NCBI GenBank assembly: GCA_946807835.1
Contig: OX327686.1
Coordinates: 4,650,001 to 4,714,000, forward strand
Direction of reading: 5' to 3'
Length of the DNA: 64,000 bases
DNA from: Ailanthus altissimus
Taxonomy: Eukaryota; Streptophyta; Magnoliopsida; Sapindales; Simaroubaceae
The translations under genes and the position numbers were made by a program. The first letter of the stretch is position 1. Every line of letters begins with the position of its first letter. Below, one piece after another: positions 46,084 through 56,405 of the stretch. The notes under the pieces were generated by a model. That model was not told where the DNA came from. It saw nothing but the letters and a program-made list of their open reading frames with translations, and ran no database searches.

Positions 46084-47948
46084 TCATAGATTGATAAGGG
46101 ATAATAAGATATAAAAAGTTATGAATATGATAATTAAAATTTAAATTTTTTGTGATATGTCTGATTTTAAACTTAAAAGAGATTTTTATTTGTTATTAAA
46201 AACACAAATTCTTTAAAAGTTAAATATTTTTTTTATGAAAAATAATATGAATATTTTTTAAATTTGAAATATTTCTTTAATAAAGATGATAAGAATAATT
46301 TTTAATTTTTTAAATAGTCAATTAAAGAGATATTTGAAGTTAATTTTTTTTCAAAGATCTAAAGGAATATTTTCGTTTTATTTATGATAAGAAGATATAA
46401 AAAAATAAAGGATTTGTAAATATCTTAATAAGTTGGGAGTCTAATAAAATCTTTTTCCTCCAACTCGAGGGTAATGATAAGAATCAATAGAGATTTTAAA
46501 GCTTGACACAAGAAGACAAGACTAACTAAAATTAGAATTTATCAACTTAAGTATAATTTAGTTAAATATTTTAATTTATTGTGTATCTCCAATATTAAAT
46601 GTGATTTATTTTTTTCATTGTCATTTAATTTTTTTTTAATCAATTATTTTATATAAATTAAACCTTGATAAAAACTAATGAAATGAGACTCTCGCTTACA
46701 ATTTTATGTCAATTGTCAATTTTTTCATTTGGTACTTTTATGAGTGATTTTTGTTGTCCGCTTAGTTTTGAGACAGCTTATTATTTATTCTAGTTATTAA
46801 ATAAAGTTTTGCTAGGGGTTGGCACAATTAGATTCTCGATGTGATTCAATGCTTATAATTCATCTCCTCTCTTATTTCGCTTTGAGTCATCCTCGAAAAC
46901 TTTACGATTTTTCTCTACTTTTGAGTAACACTAAAAAAATAATTAGATGGCCAATTTGTTTTTGTAGTCTAAGCTCTTATATAAGACTATTAAAAACTCG
47001 TGAGAAAACACGTACGTGGGATCTTAAATGATCTCTAATTCTTCATTACTGGAATTTCGCATAAACTCTTTTATTTAAACTAGAAAATTACTTTCCATCG
47101 TATCTATTCTATTTCAAATTTGATTTGAAATATTTATTTCTTTTTTTTTGAAAGAGCGAATTATTTATTTCTTTATTTCATGTTAAACACGATACTAATT
47201 TATTTAAAATTATCTTTTATTCTTATCAAATTTGATAAACTTCCACAATAATGTCCATTAACATGTTACAATTTGCCCTGAAGAATAGAGAATTCAAATA
47301 AGGTCCTTTATCAATATAATATACTAATTGACCCCTCTATCATATTGTATTCCACATGAACTATTAATTGAAATAAAATTCGTTGTTAAATTTCTACTTA
47401 ATTTAACTCTTTAATTTTTTTATTTTTGATGCAACGGATGGATAGTGAAGGGATATATTCAATATTTTGTTTAGTCTAAATCCAAAATAAAAAATTAAAC
47501 TAAACACTTGTTGATTTTAAGAAAACCTATAAAAGTAATTAAAACTCGTTGATTTAAAATAATATCGAGAGATAACAAAATAAAGAGATAACTTAATCTA
47601 TATAATAACAAATATGTCTCATAAACTACAAAAAAACACTTATTTATAATACTCAAATCTTAATGTAACAAAATAAATTAAATAAAAAACTTATTCCTAA
47701 GTAAAATTTAAATTCAAAACAAACTTTAAGTAAGACTCCAACTAAAAAAAAATCCTAGTTAAATTATGCAATTTTATTTATCTAAGAATTCTAATGCAGT
47801 ATAGTCTATATAAATTTTGATCATCGAATTGTACTCTAAAACCATTTTAATTTTTTTTAAATAAATAAATAAATATATATATAATAAAACTTATTTTGTA
47901 GCACTAACCAACATTCTTTGTGTTCATTTCATTTACTGAATTAGTTAG
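44951..47948. other. Intergenic DNA; one unrecognised 112-codon frame and an (AAT)n
   Basis: A frame at 45287-45625 (+, 112 codons) starts MSMAESNVKSQLPQNFSIYM and has no family I recognise; I see no promoter and no flanking coding exons, so it may be chance or a transposon relic. Near 45800 the text GGTCAAATAGTGCCTTGCCA recalls repeat DNA. (AAT)n occupies 46051-46083. The frame at 46819-47031 is not recognised. The rest is A+T-rich. Confidence 0.4.
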
Positions 47949-47953
47949 TATAT

Positions 47954-48846
47954 TGTTAAAAAATTGGTGATTCAATAATTTTAGTTAGATAAGAATTGAG
48001 ATGAATAATAAAGTGGAGAGTCACAGAAGTCTAGAACGTGTAGGATACGTATGGAAAAGTCTAAGACGTGTAGGACAAGAAGAGGGAAGTGAAATGAGAC
48101 TTGAAGATGCAAATGAAGCGAAGAAAATCCGGATAGGCGCTACCAAGGCTGAGAGCCGCGGCGCCTATGGTTGAGCGCTGTGGCGCCCAGGACAGTACCC
48201 CAGCGCTGCGGCGCTGGATCCTCAGCGCCGCAGCGCTAGGCACGATTTTGGCCAGGGTTGCGGTGCCTAGGGACAAGCGCCGTGGCGCCAGACGCGTCAG
48301 AAGTCTGTTTTTCTTCGAAATTTCGAGTTTTAGGAAGTTTTGGACTTCCAAAACAAGTGGACTCTTACTCCAAAAAGGAATAAGGTTAATAGGCACAAAA
48401 TACACCCTATATAAACACTTGTAAACTATTTAGTTGAGATTAAGTATTAAGAGAGAATCTAAGAGAGGGGAAGAATTGGGTAGACACTAAGTGATTGTGT
48501 GCGCTAGGATGGAACTATCGTTTGGGTAATCATTGTTCGTGGTAGAGTAAGGGTTCACTAAATATTAGGTCCTTTTGAGGGTTCTTCAAATTGAATTTTT
48601 CTTATAATATCTTTAGGGAGTTAATAAGAGAGGTTGTGATCCTTGAATCTACCGTAGACGTAGACAATTAGCTGAATCACGTAAGATTGTGTTGTGCTAT
48701 TTTATATTCTGTTTTAGATTCTTATTATCTTTTACTTGATTAACAAATTATTTCGTTTTGCAAAAAAATTAAAGTTCTAAATTAAACTTAAAATTTTTCG
48801 TTTCAACATAATCTAAAAAAAAAGAAATGTACCTCCTTCCTCAACA
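47954..48846 (+). mobile_element. Solo copia LTR (893 bp)
   Basis: It starts TGTTAAAAAATTGGTGATTC and ends CCTTCCTCAACA. The flanks TATAT (47949-47953) and CATAT (48847-48851) agree at four of five bases. All family blocks are present, with a promoter CTATATAAACACTTG near 48410. U3 holds the largest GCGCC cluster of the window (about 48135-48300). Frames at 48061-48424 are translated from that cluster. Confidence 0.82.
48135..48300. repeat. G+C-rich GCGCC/GCGCTG repeat cluster in LTR U3
   Basis: Six or more degenerate units of about 20-30 bp contain (G/A)GCGC(C/T)G(T/C)GGCGCC or CAGCGCTGCGGCGCTGG. Related clusters sit at the same place in the LTRs at 11262-11345, 44513-44565, 53762-53865 and 55375-55515, with different copy number in each. 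Confidence 0.8.
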
Positions 48847-48851
48847 CATAT

Positions 48852-49569
48852 AGTTTCCCAATTCAAGAATGACAAGATTATATGATAAAATATGCCCGGC
48901 ATAGCTAATAAACTTACCATCATTAGTTAATAATATTAAAGTCATATAAATAATAAATAAAGATCCTCTCAGCTCGAAGGACAATCAGTAAATTGTAGCG
49001 GAACTACTTTTTTTATTTTTTATAAAGAAAATGAATACTACATACGGTAGTTTTCATGGATATTGTTAAATTGCATCCAGTTATTTGCTTAAGGTCGCTA
49101 TCTTAATGATGGAATAATTCATTCTATTATATCGAAATATAACACGTGTAGACAAAAATTAATCATATAATTTTAACACCAAAAGACTAAAACAAATTGA
49201 GTTTAAAAGGTATTGAAAAATCATTACTCTTTGTCTAGGATTCATAAACCACAGAATGATTTTTCTACAATGTTTTTCAAATAAATATAATAATTAAAAG
49301 ATAAATACCCATAAGTCATATAATGTAAAATTATATTTAGATAACAAAGAAATAAATTTTAACAAACTAAATCTAATAAAATTGATTTTTGGGGCTGATA
49401 ATTCTATCACACAGAAAATCAACAGATCATATACATTGTTTTTTAATATATTTTTATTTCATTTAATGTGTCGAGGGAGAACAGCCTCATCACTAATCTT
49501 TTTATAAAATTAGTCTTTACATTAATATCTTTTGATATTATTTTATATATCTTAATATTATCATAGTTT
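48852..49569. other. A+T-rich intergenic DNA
   Basis: No gene or delimited repeat is visible. Confidence 0.45.
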
Positions 49570-50240
49570 AGTATTTAATACCTTAAGAACCTTATACACG
49601 TGCGAAAAATATAACTTATAAATAATTAAGAAATACATAAGATTAACACACCAATAAAGATAAAAAAATAAATTACAAAATATAAGATAAACGTAGTTTG
49701 GTCAAAATGTCTACATTCACAGGAAATCCATGATCCAGCTTTTTGTTTATTAAATAAATTACTAAGTATCTCCTTATATCACAATGATCTTATAAGACCT
49801 CTTAGTATTTTTCATTGTAGACCTTTAAGTATCTCTCTAAATCACTATAATCTTTACATGACCTCTCAATATCTCTCACTCCATAAAATTTTTTACCTAA
49901 AAAATACAAAAATAGTCTGAGTCTTTCTCAAAAGGGTTTAGGTGCTCATTTTATTCATTCATTAATAATGACACCTTTAAAGGTTACATCCTAATATGCC
50001 AAACATTTAATGTCAATTTATCTCATTTATTCTTTCTTACATTTACATCTTAAAAATTTAGATACTTAATTATCTCTAAAGATTTACAAAGGTTTATATA
50101 ATGTTTATAAAATCTTTAAAAATTATAAACCTAATCGAAATAGAATTCTAATCCCATCTAAAGAAGTTAATTGAGTCAAAATAAAAAATACCGATAATTT
50201 ATTGTGCGAACAATACCATATAAATAGTATCGTCATATAA
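49570..50240 (-). mobile_element. Truncated copia LTR, minus orientation
   Basis: It is the reverse complement of a divergent LTR like 8881-9825: AATAAAGATAAAAAAATAAA near 49650, repeated GACCTC(T/A)AGTAT units near 49790-49880 (matching the 40-bp repeat), TTTATATAATG near 50093, AGTTAATTGAGTCAAAAT near 50165 and GTGCGAACAATACCATAT near 50203. Neither end is preserved. Confidence 0.6.
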
Positions 50241-51175
50241 ACAATATAAAATTTTTTAATTTTTTATTTTACTCTTTTTTGTACACGCAACGTCTACTTA
50301 ATTTTATAATAATTTTTTTTAAAAATATCTATCTTAATTTATGACCTTACATGATACTAATTCGGAAAATTTGATTGGTGATATAAAAGCAAAATCTCAA
50401 AGGACAACCGGCATTGAATGCTCCAATTCTCGTATTTGATTTTATTTTTTAAAATGTTACTTGTTACTCTCCTATTATTTATTTATTGTGAGCAATATTA
50501 AATTTAAGAAGGTAAATGGTCCGTGTCTCGTTTTTTTCTTTCCGGAATCCGGAAATTTGTGGGTTTGGTCGTGATTATATAGGAAACGAAAGCCTGTTGC
50601 AGACAAAAAAGTCAAAAGAATAGAGGAGTTGGATTATGATGGGGGTTCTAGTGAAGTAAATACAAAAAATAAAAAAAGGAAAAATGATTTTTGTCAACAA
50701 ATTCTCACTATGTGAACACTGGGAGTGATGCTGTTGTTGGCTAGTCTCGAAATTGTTTCATTTCTACTAAATTTTTGCAATATAATTCTCAACCGATTAT
50801 GAAATAAAAATTATAAAATTTAATTGAGGGTGCAACACAGTCGAAACACCCAAAACTCTCTCGATCGGTAGCAAATGTTCTCTGCAAAAAGAAAATCTGC
50901 CATAAACCCTGCATAAGCTGTGCGTATATACCAGGAAAAACATAAAAAATCTCAATAAATTACTTGAATCATCTCTAAATAAACTATTGCAGGATTCAAC
51001 TCTAATATTACCCTTCAAAGTCCATCTGATTTAGCTTTAATACAATTCATGGTGTGAGACCTCAACTTTCACTTTTGAGATCATCGACAATCAGCTTGGT
51101 CCCTAGAAGATAAAAGCTTTCTTGTTTTCAGATGTCAGAATGCAAGCTTGTCTTTGGACTTCTAAAATAGAGCAG
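50241..51175. other. Region downstream of the possible minus-strand gene
   Basis: No conserved coding exon is found. 51018-51170 on the minus strand follows a CTATTTTAG acceptor-like site and could be a non-coding 3' exon of the gene that starts near 52.6 kb. The frame at 50797-51018 (minus) has no recognised domain. Confidence 0.3.
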
Positions 51176-52085
51176 TGAATAGAAGAAATAAAAAATTATT
51201 AATTTTTATTATATATATTTTATAATTAATAAGTTATATTTAATTTTTTTAAATATATTTATATTATTTATTAAAATTTATATAAAAATCATATATGTAG
51301 TATTTATAATATACAAAATTACAATAATAATGTAATTTTTAAAATTTTTTAATTTCTTTTTATTATTTTGGTTGTCTTTTTTTTTCTTTTATTTTTTCTC
51401 ATATGGTATTAAAGGTAAATTACGATAATTCTTAAAGTCTTTTGATCATTTCTAAGAGCTAATTTTCGTTGTTTTTTTTTGACTTTTCTAATATAAAATT
51501 TTTCAACGCACTTACACTAGCAACGGTTGATTTCCTATCTCTCTATCAACGTGTTTGCAATCGTAGTGGTTGATCTTCTCAACGCACTTACACTCGTAAC
51601 GGTTGATTTATTATTTTCTCTATCAACACGTTTGCAATCGCAGTGGCTGATCTCTCGACGTGCTTGTCACTCCGACAATATTGTCACTCTACGACAACAT
51701 TGCCTCTCTTTCACAAGGGTTGTTTCTCTCCAACAAGGGTTATTATTCGCCGACAGTGGTTGTATCTCAACGTGAACCATTACAATAAAAAATGTTCTTT
51801 TTTAAACTCAAACTTCTATTATCTTGAGTTTGAGGGAGAATGTTAAAGATATAAAAAAATTAAGATAATTGATTCTTATCATATATATTTTATAATTAAT
51901 AGGTTATATTTAATTTTTTTAAATGTATTTATATTTCTTATTTATGTTAACCTAAAATTTATATAAAGACCATCTATATAACATTTGTAATATATAAAAT
52001 TACAACAACAATGTAGTTTTTAAAATTTTTTAATTTCTTTTTATTATTTTGATTATCTTTTTCTTTTCTTTTATTTTTTCTCACA
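51176..52085 (+). mobile_element. TRIM (miniature LTR retrotransposon)
   Basis: The left LTR 51176-51403 and right LTR 51841-52085 share long blocks such as TATTTTATAATTAATA and TTTTTAATTTCTTTTTATTA. A Met-tRNA-like primer site TGGTATTAAAGG (51404-51415) follows the left LTR directly, and a purine tract GAGTTTGAGGGAGAA (about 51826-51840) precedes the right one. The 437-bp interior has no gag or pol but holds a tandem pair with a 76-bp period (CAACGCACTTACACT at about 51504 and 51580). Terminal-repeat retrotransposons in miniature have just this plan. A matching target duplication was not found. Frames at 51527-51846 are incidental. Confidence 0.75.
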
Positions 52086-52214
52086 CTTCCTTGTATGTTG
52101 ATTATAAAATACACTTTACATTTGTGCTCAGGATTCAGGAACAGCATTGGCATTTGCTCAACTCTGTTGGCTGTAATTTGAGATATTCGTTAGAAAGTTA
52201 ACAAAGGCAAGCAT

Positions 52215-52514
52215 TTATGAGGGTAGCAAGAGAAATGAGTGAAACGAGTCCACTTCCAGTGGAAGAAGAGAAATTACCGTAAAAGAGCTGAGTAAGGTAA
52301 TCATAATATCATATATCGATGACAATGGAATGACCTTCTGCATCTGTAGTTTCTCCTTTCCCTCAAATGATAACAACTTTCTGGTTCCAAGGTCAGTTTT
52401 CAGCCCGGGGGTATCAGATGAGTAAATAGAGAGCGAAGTTAGAGCCAAGAATGACACCCCGTATAAGACCCAATTGATAAGGCCTATTGGTTTACAGCAA
52501 ATCTCGGCAATCAT
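52215..52514 (-). CDS. Unrecognised protein with N-terminal membrane segment (possible first exon)
   Basis: A frame of 99 codons starts MIAEICCKPIGLINWVLYGV. Residues about 11-30 form one hydrophobic segment (signal anchor or signal peptide), followed by a polar stretch (DTPGLKTDLGTRK, EGKEKLQMQK). A possible donor ACG|GTAATT lies near 52278, so the true exon may end there and the last residues may be intron. A short exon may follow at about 52100-52152 after a TTACAG acceptor. A TATAAATA box lies 125 bp upstream, and a 21-codon upstream ORF overlaps the start (ATGA). I do not recognise the family. The rest of a gene is not found in the window, so it may be a small protein gene or a 5' relic. 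Confidence 0.35.
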   Translation of the reverse strand: MIAEICCKPIGLINWVLYGVSFLALTSLSIYSSDTPGLKTDLGTRKLLSFEGKEKLQMQKVIPLSSIYDIMITLLSSFTVISLLPLEVDSFHSFLLLPS

Positions 52515-52576
52515 TCTTGACTCAAAATCCCCCGTCTATCGCTCCATCCAAGAAACCCTGGACAAACACCCATCAT
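52511..52576 (-). promoter_or_regulatory. 21-codon upstream ORF overlapping the start by ATGA
   Basis: Beginning at 52576 (ATGATGGGTG on the minus strand), a 21-codon ORF ends with TGA at 52513-52511, sharing ATGA with the main ATG at 52514. If the leader from the TATA box is used, this uORF would limit initiation downstream. Confidence 0.35.
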
Positions 52577-52638
52577 TCTTTCATCACCCACCTTTGACCT
52601 CTGATAGCATTTACTTGCAAACTTCTATGCACTGTGAA

Positions 52639-52646
52639 TATTTATA
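52639..52646 (-). promoter_or_regulatory. TATA box (TATAAATA) of the possible minus-strand gene
   Basis: The reverse complement of 52639-52646 reads TATAAATA, about 125 bp before the ATG at 52514, which suits a leader of roughly 95 nt. Confidence 0.4.
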
Positions 52647-52649
52647 GGA

Positions 52650-53112
52650 TAAGGTAACTGAAATTTCATAGGAGTTTGCATCTCATACTCGTAGCATTGG
52701 GTGCATGGGACAGATGCCACTGGTATGCCCCATGAAATCTTGATGTTATTGGTTAAACATACTACGCTTTTCCCACTTAAGACTTTTTTCGCAGGTACCA
52801 CTACAACTAGCTCTCTGAGAACCTGCTACGAAAACAACTTTTGCCAAACCAAACAACATGAATATCTAGCCCTACATCACCCGTTAAAAGAAAAAAAAAT
52901 TGTCAGGAATAATGTTTTTGGATATCGGTAGAGAGATAACTGTCGCCATGCTTACAATACGACATGTCAATTTGGAATTTATTCAGACACATGATAAACA
53001 TATTCTGAAGGCACATAAAATGCGATAAGGTTTTGACTTATGTTAAGGCCGCTGTGTGGCCAATGAAATTGGTTTCTTGTTCTAGGTTTTTTTTTTTCCA
53101 TATTAAATACTT
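52650..53112. other. Upstream DNA between the possible gene and the copia element
   Basis: No gene is recognised. The frame at 52701-52931 (+) is probably incidental. Promoter elements of the minus-strand gene could lie here. Confidence 0.35.
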
Positions 53113-53117
53113 TTGAG

Positions 53118-54032
53118 TTTATTATTCCTATTCTCCTTGTGAGGTTAAGTTAAAGTGAAGAACTCTAATTAAGTTCAATTTTGAACCCTAATCTCTTTAT
53201 TATTTACTTTTCGTTCTTACTATTTTTGTTTGATATTTTGATTATTTCATTATGTAAAGAGATTAAGTTAAAGTGAAGAACTTTAATTAAGTTCAATTTT
53301 GAACCCTAATCTCTTTACATAATGAAATAATCAAAATATCAAACAAAAATAGTAAGAACGAAAAGCAAATAATAAAGAGCACATCACAATCACTTACGTG
53401 GTTCAGCTAATGGCCTACGTTTATGTTGGATTCAAGGATCTTAATCTCTTTTATTAACTTCCTAGAAAATTTACAAGAAAATACAATGAAGAACCTTCAT
53501 AATGATCTAATGGTTAATGCACCTCTACTCTCCCACGAATAATGAACATTCAAATAACGGTTGCACTCTAGCACACATAAGCACTTAGTGTCTACCTAGT
53601 TATTCTCTCTCTTAGAGTCTCTCTTAATGTTTGATTTTCAAACTAAAGGATTTATATAAGGGTTATTTCGTGCCTACAAACTCTAATCCTATTGGAATAA
53701 GAGTTCATGTGTTTTGAAAGTTCAAAACTTCTCAAAACTCAGAAGTCTGAAGACTTTTTTCGCTCTTGCGCTGTAGCGGTGGGTGATAAGTGTTGCGGCG
53801 TTAACGTGAATTTGATCCAGTGCTGTGACGCTAGATCTGACGCTATGGCCTGGACTACCGATCCTTATCTTCCTTGCCTCTTTTCGCATCTTCGAGTCCC
53901 GTTTTATTTTCATATTCATTTTCCACATATTCTAGACTTCTTTATGCGTATCCTACACATTCTAAACTTCTTGTGACTCTCATTTTTTATATTCTTGCCT
54001 AAACAAGATTTTTGAATCACCAAATCTCCAAT
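53118..54032 (-). repeat. 3' LTR of the deleted copia element, rearranged
   Basis: It ends CACCAAATCTCCAATA at 54032 (TG start decayed to TA). It carries the GCGCC-type patch at 53762-53865 and TTTATATAAGGG near 53650. It is longer than its partner because of the inverted duplication at 53193-53379. Confidence 0.82.
53193..53379. repeat. 73-bp inverted repeat inside the LTR
   Basis: The left arm 53193-53265 and right arm 53307-53379 are reverse complements with one mismatch, around a 41-bp spacer. The spacer with its edges (AAGTTAAAGTGAAGAACTTT) also repeats, in direct orientation, just left of the first arm (about 53144-53192). The other LTRs of the family have only one copy of the arm. Confidence 0.92.
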
Positions 54033-54550
54033 AAACCATTCTTTGATTCCAAATCTCTAAATAAGAAGGCTTCTGAATTCAATCTACACCAATATTCTAT
54101 TATCTAGAGTTGAGTTCAGTTAAGTCTCTACTAATACTTAACTTTTCTTGGGCTAGTGACTTTGGTCTCTAAAGGCATTTGTACACCTTACATAGGTTAT
54201 TGATGCAGTGCACTCATTTTTGACCATCATCACCTTGGTAAGTATAGTTTGGATGTCGCCTAGTGGTCTGCATTACCCTAACACCCCGCGTTGGGCCACT
54301 CATGGCCATCCCTTTAAGCATATAGAGTCCTTCATTGTGCTTTTGACCTTCAAATCTTATAGATTATTTTTCTACTCTCAGTTTTTTATTTTCCACTCTA
54401 ACCGAATACCATTCCTCATTAAGCTTGCCTATGGATATCAAGTTCCTCCTTATATTAGGAACATGTCTTACATCACGTAAGTTCCTAGTTTCTCCACCTT
54501 GCATCCTCAGCCATATTCATAAATTTTCATAATAATGCCTTAAGTCTCTT

Positions 54551-54821
54551 CTATAGCCTCAAAATGATTTTTTCATCACCACCGTCCCTTAATACTTCAT
54601 CGGTTAATGCTAAGATTATGGTACTGTGAGTATTTTTTTGAATCGTATCCCAATTTTTCTCCCCAAAATTTGAGGTTGTCGTCAATTTGCTAGTTGAAGA
54701 ATTGGCTTCCTCTAAGGCTGAGTCTAGCCCTTCCTTTACTAGTAGAGCCATAATTCTTTCTCAAAGATTAAAATCATTCATCCCATTGAATTTCTCTATT
54801 TGTTTTCTTGATCGTAGCCAT
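54551..54821 (-). pseudogene. Copia gag fragment
   Basis: Start ATG at 54821 (MATIKKTNREIQWDE, then a stop). In another frame from 54751, MALLVKEGLDSALEE, FGEKNWDTIQKNTHSTIILA and LTDEVLRDGGDEK match the N-terminal gag region that precedes the copia gag core. It ends soon after, where the internal deletion begins. Confidence 0.85.
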
Positions 54822-54857
54822 GGTTTAAATACCCTTGATGTATATTATCAAACATTT

Positions 54858-54869
54858 GCTCTGATACCA
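54858..54869 (-). other. Primer-binding site, initiator Met tRNA, perfect 12-mer
   Basis: The reverse complement reads TGGTATCAGAGC, three bases inside the 5' LTR end at 54873. Confidence 0.93.
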
Positions 54870-54872
54870 GTT

Positions 54873-55718
54873 TGTTAGAGGAATTGCCATTCTCTTTGTG
54901 AGATTAGGTTAAAGTGAAGAACCATAACCAAGTTCAATCTTGAACCCTAATCTCTTTGCACAGTAGAATAATCAAAATATCAAGTAAAAATAGCAAGAAC
55001 GTAAAGCAGATAATAAAGAGTACAACACAATTACTTACGTGATTTGACCAATTGCCTATGTCTATGGTAGATCCAAGGATCCTACCATCTCTTATTAAAT
55101 CCCTAGAAAATTTACAAGAAAATAGAATAATGAACACCCAAACAGTGGTTATACTCTAGCGCACACAAGCACTTAGTGTCTATCTAGTTTTTCTATCTCT
55201 TAGAGTATCTCTTAATGCTTTCTAAAATTAAAAGGGTTTACAAGGGTTTATATAAGGGTTATTTCATACCTACTAAGCATAATCATAATTAGAATAAGAG
55301 TCCACCTGCTTTGAAAGTTTAAAAATTTCCAAAACTCAAAAATCCGAAGCCAAAATGGACTTTTTTCGCTCTGGCACTGCAGCATAGGGTGGCCAGCACT
55401 GCAGCGTTAGCGTGAATTTGATCCAGCATCGTGGCGCTGGTGTGAATTTGATTCAGTGTCGTGGCGCTGGCTGCCAGTGTTGTGGTGTTGTACTTACGAG
55501 TTTCCAGCATCATGATGTTATGGCGTAGACTAGCGGTCCTTATCTTTCTCACCTCATTTCACATCTTTGAGTCCAGTTTCTCTTCCTTATTCATGTCCCA
55601 CACATTCTAGACTTTCTCATGCGTGTTCAATATGTTCTAGACTTCTTATAACTCTCATTTTTAATAATCTTTACAATTCTTGCATAAACAAAATTGTTGA
55701 ATTACCAAATCTCCAATA
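54873..55718 (-). repeat. 5' LTR of the deleted copia element (846 bp)
   Basis: It starts TGTTAGAGGAATTGCC and ends TACCAAATCTCCAATA on the + strand. It holds TATATAAGGG near 55249 and the GC-rich patch at 55375-55515, in which a unit near 31 bp (GTGAATTTGAT(C/T)CAG) recurs. The frame at 55319-55552 comes from that patch. Confidence 0.85.
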
Positions 55719-55723
55719 TTGAG

Positions 55724-56400
55724 CATATTCAAGATTAATGTATAACAAATTATTAGTAAGCATATTTTTCTAAGTTTAAGGACCAAATTCTTCTTCTTCA
55801 ACGTTGTTCTGTCTCGTGGCGTAGGTATTGGTGGCCATTAGTGTAATCACTTTGAGTCAAAATTTAAGCTCTAATAGTAAAGAAATTGACAATATAGTGA
55901 AAAATGTTAAAATTTGCTCTTATTCATACTAGCCTTATAAAAGGATTAAATTTATATAGGAAAATGAAGATAATGAAAGGAAAGAATGCAAGTAAATATT
56001 ATAACATAATCTGGGATATATGGATGGTTATGGTGGCATAATTGATTGTGTTTTTCGTTTTTGTTTGGCCAATCACTCTTAAGAATCTACCATTTGATAT
56101 TAAGAATCAATGATGATTCTTATCAACTCCCTGAAAATGGTGAGATTTTTTAAACTTTCAATTTAATATTATAAATCATTGTTCTTGTATGGTTTTCTTT
56201 TTAAGTGACCATTAGATTGTAAATCTTTTGTAAATGAATGGTCTTCTTCTTAAATGACCATTTGAGAAAGCAGTAGGATTTTCTATGAAATAGTCATAAA
56301 ATTTCTAGCTCGAAGTATTTTATCAACAATTATTTTTTCTTTACTATTTTTTTATATGGAGAGGAAGATTTAAACTCGAAACTACCACAAAAGTGGAGAT
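55724..56400. other. A+T-rich intergenic DNA
   Basis: No gene or delimited element was found. Confidence 0.45.
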
Positions 56401-56405
56401 AGATA

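Larger units (their letters stand above)
53118..55718 (-). mobile_element. Internally deleted copia element, TSD TTGAG
   Basis: LTRs are 53118-54032 and 54873-55718, with exact TTGAG at 53113-53117 and 55719-55723. The orientation is minus. A perfect initiator-Met primer site follows the 5' (right) LTR, then a gag start. A decayed purine tract (reverse of about 54033-54049) precedes the 3' LTR. The interior is only 840 bp, with a gag fragment and nothing of protease, integrase or reverse transcriptase. The LTRs belong to the same family as 11065 and 47954. The outermost bases of the left LTR are eroded (TTTATTATTCC in place of TGTTAGAGG). Confidence 0.85.

Noticed and set aside
48061..48424. 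Overlapping frames of 85-114 codons on both strands
   Set aside because: They are produced by the G+C-rich repeat cluster of a copia LTR, with no family match.
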